Shown here in pieces: positions 10,919-20,776 of a DNA stretch of 64,000 bases. The stretch is from assembly GCA_963995505.1 (NCBI GenBank), contig OZ023190.1:13262092-13326091 (forward strand). The letters run 5' to 3'. How positions within the stretch are numbered: position 1 is the first letter of the stretch; the number at the start of each line of letters is the position of its first letter. The DNA comes from Hypericum androsaemum (lineage: Eukaryota > Streptophyta > Magnoliopsida > Malpighiales > Hypericaceae). A model generated the notes under the pieces. That model did not search any database, was not told the DNA's origin, and was given only the letters and a program-made list of their open reading frames with translations. Made by a program: the position numbers and the translations under genes.

Positions 10919-12100
10919 TGGTCGTCCCAAGGTCGATCTAACTATGCTACGCTAGGCTAAACTATGAACTACGGACTACGGGCTAAAGAAAGAAAAATCA
11001 GCAATGATAAGTAAAGTAGTTGTGTGTTGTGTTGTTGATGTCCGTTCTCTTGCCCGAGCCCTCCTTATATAGAGTGCTTTGACCTAACCTCCGCGCCTTC
11101 AGAATAGGAAATCCTAAACTGCCTCCAAGACCTTCGGCTCCAAGTCTCTATTCCGAGAGATTCGCTTCAAGTTATTTGTTCCTAATATGACGGGATCCTC
11201 TCGGCTCAGTACAAGCCGTCTTTCTTAAATGAGTAGATCCCGTCCTCGAATAGAAAGTTTTCAAAATGTGACGACCAAGCAATCGCGGCCTAAAGAGGAA
11301 CTTACCAAGTCTTGCCAAATATTGAGAATCTCGGCTCAAGTCAGGAAAATATAGATCGTCTTGACCTTCTCGAATCTCCCACGTAAAATATTGACTCAAG
11401 TCCTTCATCGCCAAGACGGACATCTCGTCAGGCCCAAAGTGAATCCCAAAATGGGCTCAAGCTAACGACCTCCTCAACCAAAGCGGATCTATTCCCAGAA
11501 TCGCCTTCCCGCCTATAAATGTCAAATGAGCTTCCCGCTCGAGTCCAAGTTGGCTTCTCACCTTCGGCTTCTCACTCGGCTTCTCACCTTAGGCTCCACG
11601 CTTGTCTTCTTGCCTTAGGCTTCCCGCCTTAGGTTTCTCGCTTGGTTTCCCGCCTTAGGCCTCTTGGCACTCGGCCTCTTGCTCGACCTCTCACCGTAGG
11701 CCTCTCACTCGGCCTCTCGCCACTCGGCCTCTCGCACTTGGCCTCTCGCCACTCAGCCTCTCGCTCAGCTCCTCGCTCAGTCTCTCACCGTAGGCCTCTC
11801 ACTCGGCTCCTCGCTCGTGCTTCCCACCGGCCTCTCGCCTATGTGAGTGAGAAGAGTTTCTCGATCAGACTCACCCACGTGGGTGAGAGGAGCCTCTCGC
11901 CCGGGCTCACCAACGTGACCGAGAAGAGTCTCTTGCTCAGACTTGCCTATGTGGGCGAGAGGAGCCTCTCGCCCAGGCTCACCTACGTGAGCGAGAGGGG
12001 CCTCTCGCCTGGGCTCCATGTACCAACGAGCCCGAGCCAATTCTCGCACATCCGGAGATAGATCTTCATCAATTTGAGACATTAATTTCGTGCTCTAATA
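10919..12100 (-). repeat. LTR copy (3' LTR of the minus-strand element)
   Basis: Matches 13906-15092 along its length, starting from GGTCGTCCCAAGGTCG on the plus strand. It contains the ccttatatag promoter box at 11063-11072 (minus-strand TATA) and the five-unit 36-bp array at 11838-12017. Confidence 0.85.
11838..12017. repeat. Five tandem 36-bp palindromic units
   Basis: Units begin at 11838, 11874, 11910, 11946 and 11982. Each carries an ACGTG or ATGTG core followed by an inverted repeat of the GCGAGAGG/CCTCTCGC type. Because 36 is a multiple of three, both strands stay open and give false protein-like reading frames. Confidence 0.88.
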
Positions 12101-13092
12101 ATGCCCCCCACACGTTAATGCTTTGGTACGGTCAGGCAAAAAGTGTTGACGTAGTTCTTCATCTTCAGCTCGGCTTCCTTCCACTAGCTTATAACAGAAT
12201 GAAAATGTGCAGCTCAAAGAAGTCTAGGCCATCGTCATGAGGACATATTTGGCCGACTTATATGGTGACAAGGCATAAACCTGCAGTCACCTTGTCGCCC
12301 ATTACCTTACTCTTCATGGGCAAGACGGAGTACTTGCCCTCCGAGTATGGCATTGATCGATCTTCGGACCGAATGCACCTTTCATTTGATTAAGCTCGTA
12401 CATCGGGAAGACCAGCCATCCATGCCTCTCCAAAATACACTTGTTGGCACTAGGGACCCCTCATATAGGACTACTTTAATATAGAGGGTGGCCGACATGA
12501 ATGGGCGTGAAGAGTCTCTTGCTCAGACTTGCCTATGTGGGCGAGAGGAGCCTCTCGCCCAGGCTCGCCTACGTGAGCGAGAGGGGCCTCTCGCCTGGGC
12601 TCCATGTACCAACGAGCCCGAGCCAATTCTCGCACATCCGAAGATAGATCGTCATCAATTTGAGACATTAATTTCGTGCTCTAATAATGCCCCCCACACG
12701 TTAACGCTTCGGTACGGTTAGGCAAAAAGTCTTGACGTAGTTCTTCATCTTCGGCTCGGCTTCCTTCCACTAGCTTATAACAGAATAAAAATGTGCAGCT
12801 CAAAGAAGTCTAGGCCATCGTCCTGAGGACATATTTGGCCGACTTATATGGTGACAAGGCGTAAACCTGCAGTCACCTTGTCGCCCATTACCTTACTCTT
12901 CATGGGCAAGACGGAGTACTTGCCCTCCGGGTATGGCATTGATCGATCTTCGGACCGAATGCACCTTTCATTTGATTAAACTTGTACATCGGGAAGACTA
13001 GCCATCCATGCCTCTCCAAAACACACTTATTGGCACTAGGGACCCCTCATATAGGACTACTTCAATATAGAGGGTGGCCGACATGAATGGGC
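11921..13092. repeat. 586-bp tandem duplication across the LTR/internal junction
   Basis: 11921-12506 and 12507-13092 match with an offset of 586 bp at both ends. The unit spans the last 2.6 palindromic units, the LTR end, the polypurine tract and about 400 bp of internal sequence. Confidence 0.88.
12101..12112 (-). other. Polypurine tract (minus strand)
   Basis: On the minus strand a TGTGGGGGGCAT run lies directly before the 3' LTR. This fixes the element's direction. A second copy lies in the tandem duplicate near 12687. Confidence 0.7.
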
Positions 13093-13171
13093 ATGCATCG
13101 GTCATCATGATCAATACCTTCCCATCTGATTTCCATTGAATTAGACATTGGCGGATGGAAGATGGGATTAC

Positions 13172-13432
13172 TTAATTGGAGCGGACCGAGTCTTGCCCTT
13201 TTTTAACAAAATTTGTTATGACCATGCCGGTCGGGATGGCATCCTTTTTCTCCTTATTACGTTCGCAGAGGAGCAACTGAAGAAAGGTGTTCACCACACC
13301 TATACCGTCCACGGGTACTCTCTTGATCAGCTCCCTAAGGATGTGAGCCGTGATGCAGAGAGATTTCTTGCGATCATCCATTCTTCGGGTTGGCCTCACA
13401 ATGGTGACGTTGCCATTGAAGGCTTCCACCAT
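13172..13432 (-). CDS. Uncharacterised ORF in the minus-strand LTR element
   Basis: An 86-codon frame on the sense strand of the element. Its pattern (AHILRELIKRVPVDGIGVV, then AIPTGMVITNFVKK) loosely recalls the 'putative plant transposon protein' domain found in gag-like ORFs of some plant retrotransposons, where a helix is followed by an FP.LIT.L motif. That resemblance is from memory and weak. A plus-strand frame of 121 codons overlaps it (13148-13513). A neighbouring minus frame at 13510-13704 may be an upstream part of the same broken gene. Confidence 0.3.
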   Translation of the reverse strand: MVEAFNGNVTIVRPTRRMDDRKKSLCITAHILRELIKRVPVDGIGVVNTFLQLLLCERNKEKKDAIPTGMVITNFVKKGQDSVRSN

Positions 13433-14049
13433 GGGAATGATAGAGACATCTCTCCTATCAGAGGCTCAGTAGGGTCTTTTTTTATCATGTCATCTTTAAA
13501 GTGGCTCGATTAGTTGGGCTCCTGTCCGAGGCTAACCGATGTCCTATAGATTTTCACCTTGCTTGGAAAGTCTCCAAACTTAATGTACCTCGTGTCAAGG
13601 TCGACCGAAACCTCCTTCTCTTTTTGGCAGAGAATAGACTCTCGCTGGGTGTCCTCCTTGGGATGAATCTCGCTTATGACCTTGGGTACCCACTTGCGGG
13701 TCAACTTCCCGCGTATAGTGGGTGCCTTTAGTCAGACCTCTTTAACTTGCTTGAGGTCATCTCCCTTCTTCCTTCTCCCTTCTCCCAGTTAGAGGCTTTC
13801 ACATCCTTCGCCCGGCTTTGAGTCGAGGCCAAATGATACTTCACCCACGGACGAGCTAGAAGTACCTTTTGTTTCTCCAGCTCGACCCTTTGCTCTACGA
13901 TTTGGTGGTCGTCCCAAGGTCGGTCTAACTATGCTAGGCTAGGATAAACTATGAACTACGGAATACGAATTAAGGAAATGAAAAGCAACAATGATAAGTA
14001 AAGTAGTTGTGTGTTGTGTTGTTGATGTCTGTTCTCTTGCCCGAGCCCT

Positions 14050-14059
14050 CCTTATATAG
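14050..14059 (-). promoter_or_regulatory. TATA box of the minus-strand LTR
   Basis: CTATATAAGG on the minus strand, followed by a CT-poor leader. It is conserved at 11063-11072 in the other LTR. Confidence 0.6.
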
Positions 14060-14829
14060 AGTGCCTTGACCTAACCTTCGCGCCTTCAGAATAGGAAATC
14101 CTAAACTGCCTTCAAGACCTTCGGCTCTAAGTCTCTATCCCGAGAGATCTGCTTCAAGTTATTTGTTCCTAATATGACGGGATCCTCTCGGCTCAGTACA
14201 AGCCATCTTTCTTAAATGAGCAGATCCCGTCCTCGAATAGGAAGTTTTCAAAATGTGACGACCAAGCAATCACGACCTAAAGAGGAACTTACCAAGTCTT
14301 GCCAAATATTGAGAATCTCGGCTCAAGTTAGGAAAATATAGATCGTCTTGACCTTCTCGAATCTCCCACGCAAAATCTTGACTCAAGTCCGTCATCGCCC
14401 AAGACGGACATCTCGTCAGGCCCAAAGTGAATCCCAAAATGGGCTCAAGCTAACGACCTCCTCAACCAAAGTGGACCTATTCCCGGAATTGCCTTTCCGC
14501 CTATGAAGGTCAAATGAGATTCCCGCTCGGGTCCAAGTTGGCTTCTCACCTTTGGCTTCTCGCTCGACTTCTCGCCTTAGGCTCCCTGCCTTAGGTTTCT
14601 CGCTCGGCTTCCCGCCTTAGGCTTCTCGCCACTCGGCTTCTCACCGTAGGCCTCTCACTCGGCCTCTCGTCGTAGGCCTCTCGCACTCGGCCTCTCGCCA
14701 TAGGCCTCTCGCACTCGGCCTCTCATCACTCGGCCTCTCGCCACTCGGCCTCTCGCTCAGCTCCTCGCTCGGCCTCTCGCCGTAAGCCTCTCACTCGACT
14801 CCTCGCTTATGCTTCCCACCGGCCTCTCG

Positions 14830-15009
14830 CCTATGTGAGTGAGAAGAGTTTCTCGATCGGACTCGCCCACGTGGGCAAGAGGAGCCTCTCGCCCGGGCTC
14901 ACCAACGTGAGCGAGAAGAGTCTCTCGCTCGGACTTGCCTACGTGGGCGAGAGGAGCCTCTCGCCCGGGCTTGCCTACGTGAGCGAGAGGGGCCTCTCGC
15001 CCGGGCTCC
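14830..15009. repeat. Five tandem 36-bp palindromic units, second LTR
   Basis: Same array as at 11838-12017. The clearest hairpin is at 14945-14966: GGGCGAGAGG, two bases, then CCTCTCGCCC. Unit 2 holds CCACGTGGG, a perfect G-box. Confidence 0.88.
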
Positions 15010-15092
15010 ACGTACCAACGAGCCCGAGCCAATTTCCGCACATCCGAAAATAGATCGTCATCATTCCGAGATATTAATTTCGTATTCCAACA

Positions 15093-16689
15093 CGAGGAAA
15101 TGCATATTGTCATGTAATATCCAGGATCCATGATGACGAGGACAGTTGGTGAAAGAGGACAAAGTTAGCATCGACCAGAACTTAACCTACTCAACCAATT
15201 TTAAAACGCGTAGTTGGAGAATTAAGTGCACAAACATTTGATTTGATGAAGCAATTGTGACCTCCTTAGAATGTAAAGTTGGGAAACAAATCTTACAAGA
15301 TTTTAAATCGCGTTTATAGGAAAGAACGGGAGCTTTTCATTGGCGGACTTTAGGCAAGTTGAAAATCAGGATACCCTATTGCGTAAACTGCCAATTCGGC
15401 TTTCGCATTCAAGCTAAATTAGGCAAATATATGTGCCCAAATCCGACGCAAGGTCAACACGGGGCTGCACCTGCACGAGGGGCCTGGGCCAGGCATTCTC
15501 ATGCCGTGAAATTGAAATACGTAAACCGATTAATTAGGACTAAACTAAGTAATTAATTAATCAATCAATCAACCAATTTTTGGAGCAGAAAATTAGTTCG
15601 CGATTCCAAAAGCTACAGAAAGATAAAATATAGATCTATAACTTTGTAGTTCATGATTTCTCCAAATTCAGCATGCAAAAGGGTCAAACGGGTCAAACTT
15701 GGGTTGGTAGTTTCGACAATAGATTTTTCCTTATTAGTCCGGGGCTATGTTAGATTTTCCTATATTGAACACGGCCTAGGGTTTTCTTATATGGGATTGG
15801 GTTAGTTTTTTTCTATATAATGAGAGCTTGGGCATAGGAGAAGGACACACATGAAAATAACCCAACAAACATTCAACTTACTTTCTCACCCTAGCTTACC
15901 TTTTTCTCCCCCTCTCTCCTATATTTTTAATAAAGTTCTTCCTCGTCCACCAATTCTTTTCTTTCCTATCTATTCTATTCTTGGTCTTCTTCTTCCATCT
16001 TTGCCTATTCATTCGATCACTATTAGAACGACCACTCTGGACCCGTTCCTAAGTTCGTTTTGACGTTCTACCACAATTTTACCCGCAACACCAATTAAGA
16101 GAAATGAAGAGCGACCTGCCTCTTTCTCGATGAGCTTGGTGAAGAAGCATTCGGCCTGAAGGAGATCAAATCTGCTGCGGCGGGGGATCGAAGAAAGGCT
16201 TGAAGCCATAGATGAGACAGATAAGCTTGCTGATGCTTTTCAGCCCGGACGCGGCCTCCTGCATGGCGCTCTCATCCACATCGCTTCTCGCCGTTTGGGA
16301 GGGCTTGACCTCTTCCAGAGCTCCTGGACGGCACTTTGGATTGTGGAGGGTTGGTAAGACTTGACCCCTTGTAGAAGACAAGATGACGTGTAAAACAAAG
16401 GGTATATACACAAATAAGCTGAGGTGGCACCACCATGCTGATGTGTCTGCCACGAAAGATGTTAATGTATTTCCGGTCACCGAAATATTACTAAAAAAAG
16501 ATAAATTGACCCATTTAGATAAGTACAGGGTGCTATATAACCCAATTTCAAGTAGTAATTGTACTTTTTGTGCAAGTAAAGGGAAGGACTTATTTGATCC
16601 TTTTGCCTTTATATTTTCCTTTTTAATTAGGTAATTTGGAGGCTGGGTCCAATACAAAGACGGCCCGAGTTGCAATTTTTTTCCCTAAC
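15093..16689. other. Intergenic stretch with weak gene-like debris
   Basis: No supported gene. A TATA-like ctatataatgag near 15816 followed by pyrimidine-rich sequence suggests an old LTR or promoter. At about 16080-16340 the minus strand reads as protein-like text split by a frame shift (SAMQEAASGLKSISKLI, then FDLLQAECFFTKLIEK). It may be a gene scrap but I cannot assign it. Confidence 0.45.
16685..16689. repeat. Target site duplication, left (CTAAC)
   Basis: Identical to 25446-25450. Confidence 0.93.
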
Positions 16690-17943
16690 TGTAAGAATTG
16701 AGAAACTAAAGTGATAATCTCCTAAAGTTAAAGGGAGCAAAATGTAATTTGCCACAAAGCCTAGCTGTGCTAGGGTTTTTAGCCCGAAAACTATGTTAAA
16801 TAGGCCCCTAGACCGTCCATTTTACCACAGAAATAATAGCCACGAAATTCTTCTCTCTGTGAAGGTGAGGAGCGAAATCGGACTCGGGAGGAGAGGCTAG
16901 GAGACGACGAGGTCTTCCGAGAATCACCGTACGAGAGGGGTAAGCTCCTGACCCTGTTTTTCTTATTGGAATAGAGTAACTTCCGCCCCAAGTCACGTGT
17001 TCTGTCTTCCAAAAAGGTGAAGAGGACGAACTTACTGAGTCTCGGGAGGATCGTGGGAGGGTTAAGAACCTATGAGCAACGTCAGGTAAGTGGAAGTCTT
17101 AGATCGAGGATTTTAGGATTCTGAACACATATGGCTAAATTTAGGTTTCTGATTTAATCTGATTGATCTCGGTCCGGATCTAAATTTGTGTGATGCATGG
17201 GAAACCGATTTGATCCTGTTTTGTGTACGAATTTGATAAGTTGAGTATGTATACGCTTATGGATCTGACCTCGTCTATTTATTTATGATTCTGTACGGAT
17301 TTGAGTATAAGTTTCGATGTGAATATGTGAATATGTGAATATACTGGTCATGTTCTGTTCAGTCATGCGGGATTATTTCTGTACCTTTTGGGCCCTATAG
17401 TTCGTACGCATCGCTTTAAAGGGGTACCGGGTAACCCTAGGTGCGTGTGATCAAATGGATAGGGAGTGCAAAAATTATCTGGGCTCGTGGGGATACCCTT
17501 CTGTCTTTTGGGCCCGTACGCGGGAACGGAGGGGTACTTTCTGGGCCCCCAAGAATCCCGTCATGAATATGTTCAACTCCGGAGTCTATGTGTGTTAGTC
17601 GGTTAAGGGACCTTCTGTGATTATGCTCGTATATTTAATTTTGTTGTGAATATATTTGTACTTGTTCCACTTATTGAGTTAATCAACTCACGTTAGTCGT
17701 ATGTGTTTCAGATGGTTCAGCTAAGGTTCGGGATCGGGAGTAAAGGGTTCGGCTTGCATGCATCATCACTGCTTTCTTGAAAAATAAGGGCGGTTTTTTT
17801 TCGACTGCGAGTTTTTGGATTTGATGACAATTGTTCGTTTTCCTATTTACTAAAAAGTTAGATTTTTATTTGTAATAAAGCCTGATGCCTAGCGGGGTGT
17901 TTTAATCCTCGGGCATTGTCACTTCTATTTTCTGGTCGTGACA
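16690..17943 (+). repeat. 5' LTR (1254 bp)
   Basis: TGTAAG...GTGACA. It matches 24192-25445 in length, with substitutions only by eye. A 73-codon minus-strand frame occurs in both LTRs and is a by-product. Confidence 0.95.
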
Positions 17944-17948
17944 AATTA

Positions 17949-17960
17949 TGGTATCAGAGC
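17949..17960 (+). other. Primer binding site, Met-tRNA type
   Basis: TGGTATCAGAGC, five bases after the LTR end. Confidence 0.92.
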
Positions 17961-18137
17961 ATTAAAAAAAATTCGAAAAGTGCATCTGCATAACATCGCA
18001 TTTGGGGAAGTAGGAGGGTTGGAAATGGGTTCGAGTAGACATTGTATACCGCTGCATTGAAAAATATACGAATTTCTTGTTTTCAAAAATTTTTTTGCCT
18101 GAAAATAACTAGTGGTAAAAGAGGGAGAGGGGGGGGG

Positions 18138-19428
18138 GGGGGTTGCAAATCATGGCAAAACCATGGTATTGGTGTGTCAAAATTGGTTTTGATGTGTCAA
18201 AATTGGTTTTGATGTGTCAAAATTCGTGATTTTAGTGGCCAAAACTACCAAAAACTTTGAAAGGCCATAACTTTTGACTCGCTTAACCGATTTTCTATTA
18301 TAACCACTTTTCGGAAAGGGAATTTCAAGATCTACAAACATTCTCGCTTTGCCAGAACTATCAACTTTGGGGGCCTAATTCGCAAGCGTTTGAAAGTTAC
18401 ATCCATTTGAAGTGGTTTTATGTAAAAATTTTGAGTTGGCTTTGAAGTTTTACATTACTAGTCGAGTATTAAGAGTCGGGTAACCTTAGGAAGAGGAGCT
18501 TTATGTGATTTATATGGACAGATTATGATTTGTGTTCCTGTTTTGATAAGTAAGTGATTAGTGTAGACTGAGAAATTATTGAATGAATGTGATTTTGTGA
18601 TGTTGTACTTAAATGAATCCTAGTGTTTTCTTGATTGATTTTGGGATGATTATGACTTCAAAATTAAGAAACGAATTAGGCATGGAGGCAACTGAATGTG
18701 GTAGTGATAACCTATCAGGGAAAAGTCATGGCACCACAGACCAGAAGCCGAGCATCCAGGGGACAAGGTTCGGGGGGTTGCAAATCATGGCAAAACCATG
18801 GTATTGGTGTGTCAAAATTTGTTTTGATGTGTCAAAATTGGTTTTGATGTGTCAAAATTCGTGATTTTAGTGGCCAAAACTACCAAAAACTTTGAAAGGC
18901 CATAACTTTTGACTCGCTTAACCGATTTTCTATTATAACCACTTTTCGGAAAGGGAATTTCAAGATCTACAAACATTCTCGCTTTGCCAGAACGATCAAC
19001 TTTGGGGGCCTAATTCGCAAGCGTTTGAAAGTTACATCCATTTGAAGTTTTAGGCAAAAATTTGAAGTGGTTTTATGTAAAAATTTTGAGTTGGCTTTGA
19101 AGTTTTACATTACTAGTCGAGTATTAAGAGTCGGGTAACCTTAGGAAGAGGAGCTTTATGTGATTTATATGGACAGATTATGATTTGTGTTCCTGTTTTG
19201 ATAAGTAAGTGATTAGTGTAGACTGAGAAATTATTGAATGAATGTGATTTTGTGATGTTGTACTTATATGAATCCTAGTGTTTTCTTGATTGATTTTGGG
19301 ATGATTATGACTTCAAAATTAAGAAACGAATTAGGCATGGAGGCAACTGAATGTGGTAGTGATAACCTATCAGGGAAAAGTCATGGCACCACAGACCAGA
19401 AGCCGAGCATCCAGGGGACAAGGTTCGG
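18138..19428 (+). repeat. Tandem duplication of leader and gag start (about 640 bp x 2)
   Basis: 18138-18773 and 18774-19428 are near-identical. The second copy has an extra 20 bp near 19049. A G-run of about 14 marks the start of copy 1, and GGGG lies at the junction. Both copies contain the gag ATG, but only copy 2 reads into gag. Confidence 0.9.
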
Positions 19429-20702
19429 GACAGGGTGCGAATACCGGGCTGCCACCACTTGACACCAGGAATACACGAGCTGCTGCCACTGTTGCACCTG
19501 ATGTGCCCTCTGACTCAAATGCGCCTGCTGACACAAATGCGCACGCCGAGTCAGATGCGCAATCTGCCACCAATGTGCATGTCAATGGCCCGGCTGCTCC
19601 TGGTCCGAACCTAGCAGGGTTAAACACGGAGGGCGCACTTCTGCAGATTTTGAACATGTTAGTTCAGCAGCGCCAGCCAGCAACTGCGGCCGCGTCACAA
19701 CCTGTACCTCAACCCACCACCACAGGGGGTTACCGGGAATTTTTGAGAGTTAAACCACCCCCTTTTGATGGTTCAGAAGATCCAATACAGGTGGAAGATT
19801 GGGTGATAGAGATGGAGAAGGCCTTTGATATCGCTCACACTCAGGCCACCGAGAAAGTGAAGTATGCTGCTTATGTGCTGAAGGGCGATGCTCGTAGGTG
19901 GTGGGAAACTTAGGATAGGACCCGCCGGGACAAGAAGGCAGATGAGACAGTAGAAGTAGAAGTGTATGGCTGGGAAGACTTCTTGAGAGACTTCAGGAGC
20001 CACTTCATTTCACCGGCCAAAAAGAGAGAGAAGGCTCGAGAATTTGACCAGTTGGTGCAAGGGAACATGACGGTGTCGGAATACGATCGAGAGTTTTCTC
20101 GGCTTTCAATCTTCAAGTCGGCGGCTGCACTCGATGAAGATACTCGAGCTAGAAAATTCAAGGATGGGCTCGCTGATGAAATCAGGAAGCTGGTGGTACC
20201 TTTCCTCTTGCCCTCCTATTCGGAGGTACTCCACAGGGCGCTGATAATCGAACAGAATCTGAACCTATGCCAGAAGAAGGCAGAAAAAGAGATTGCAAAG
20301 AGGAAAGGGGGACCCGATGTAGGGAATCAGCATATCGAAGCAACCAAAAGACCCTATCACCCACCCCCCGCTAGAAACATGAGCGTGTGGTGTGGGAGAT
20401 GCAACCGTTCGGGCCACAGTCAGGATCAGTGCAGGTGAATAGCATACTATTTTGTGCAACCAAAATATTTGGATCTTAAATTAGGAGTATAACATGTATT
20501 CTTTAGGTGGATCACTGGAGCATGCTTTAAGTGTGGGAAGATAGGACACCAACTGGCAAACTGTCCCGAGATGCGTGCAAGGGGCCCAACAGTAATGCCC
20601 GCACCACAGCTCCAGCAGGAGGGAACCCGCCACCAAGGGCCACGGTACGGGTGTACGCACTCAACCAGATAGAAGCTGGGCAGCGGGGAGATGTGGTCAC
20701 AG
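19383..20702 (+). pseudogene. gag: gag of the Tekay-like element, with stop, intron and frame shift
   Basis: I take the ATG at 19383 (MAPQTRSRASRGQGSG), since the basic Ser/Arg-rich opening is usual for Tekay gag. A low-complexity Ala/Pro/Asn region follows. The capsid part starts near 19732 (EFLRVKPPPFDGSEDP) and includes AARRWWE-like ARRWWET before a TAG at 19911. After the stop the frame is open to 20434 (DFLRDFRSHFISPAKKREK). The first zinc motif CGRCNRSGHSQDQC is a canonical CX2CX4HX4C. A second, CFKCGKIGHQLANC, follows across an apparent intron. Between about 20567 and 20640 the frame shifts before the VYALNQIEAG linker that leads to protease. Confidence 0.85.
20435..20506 (+). other. 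Putative intron 1 (72 bp) in the zinc-knuckle region
   Basis: GT...AG boundaries (gcag/gtgaat, tctttag/gtgg). The insert is AT-rich against GC-richer flanks. Reading through gives a stop after DQCR; joining the flanks keeps phase and places the second CCHC motif at the spacing seen in this family. Splicing is inferred, not shown. Confidence 0.65.
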
Positions 20703-20776
20703 GTAAATCCTTGCTTGGTTAATTATTTATGTCGATAGGAGAATGCAATTAAGTATATGACCATACCGTATCGCAG
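20703..20776 (+). other. Putative intron 2 (74 bp) at the gag-protease border
   Basis: GT...AG boundaries (cacag/gtaaat, tcgcag/gaaaat). Without splicing the frame ends at a TAA 21-23 bases after the last exon-2 codon, near 20720. Across the junction the VVTG motif runs in phase into the protease. The insert is AT-rich with a pyrimidine-poor 3' end but a clear AG. Confidence 0.68.

Larger units (their letters stand above)
10919..15092 (-). mobile_element. Non-autonomous LTR element (LARD-like), minus strand
   Basis: Two direct repeats of 1182 and 1187 bp flank about 1.8 kb. Orientation comes from three signs on the minus strand: a CTATATAAGG promoter box inside each LTR, the LTR opening TGTTGGAATACG, and a G-rich polypurine tract immediately before the left (3') LTR at 12101-12112. 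No RT, protease or integrase motifs were seen in the internal part. No matching target duplication was found (TGGAG against CGAGG), and the primer site is not recognisable. The internal region carries a 586-bp tandem duplication. Confidence 0.75.
13906..15092 (-). repeat. LTR copy (5' LTR of the minus-strand element)
   Basis: 1187 bp, beginning TGTTGGAATACG on the minus strand. It contains the ccttatatag box at 14050-14059 (minus TATA), a variable 14-15 bp minisatellite of the GGCCTCTCGCCACTC type at about 14560-14815, and the 36-bp array at 14830-15009. Confidence 0.85.

Noticed and set aside
11642..12082. Long frames on both strands with a 12-residue repeat
   Set aside because: The 36-bp tandem units are open on both strands; they lie in an LTR upstream of its promoter, so no protein is likely.
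13148..13513. 121-codon plus-strand frame
   Set aside because: Antisense to the element, whose direction is set by TATA boxes and the polypurine tract; no recognisable motif.
10914..15097. Target duplication for the minus-strand LTR element
   Set aside because: TGGAG and CGAGG do not match, and shifting the ends by a few bases does not help.
14757..15131. Array of regularly spaced palindromic units resembling a CRISPR array
   Set aside because: There are no unique spacers, the units are contiguous, and the array is inside a plant LTR.
16166..16675. Minus-strand text QEAASGLKSISKLI reminiscent of the N terminus of group IId WRKY proteins
   Set aside because: The match is a short run of common residues, and the rest of the frame does not fit the family.
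16791..17012. 73-codon minus-strand frame, present again at 24293-24514
   Set aside because: It occurs twice only because both copies are LTRs of the same element; no protein features.
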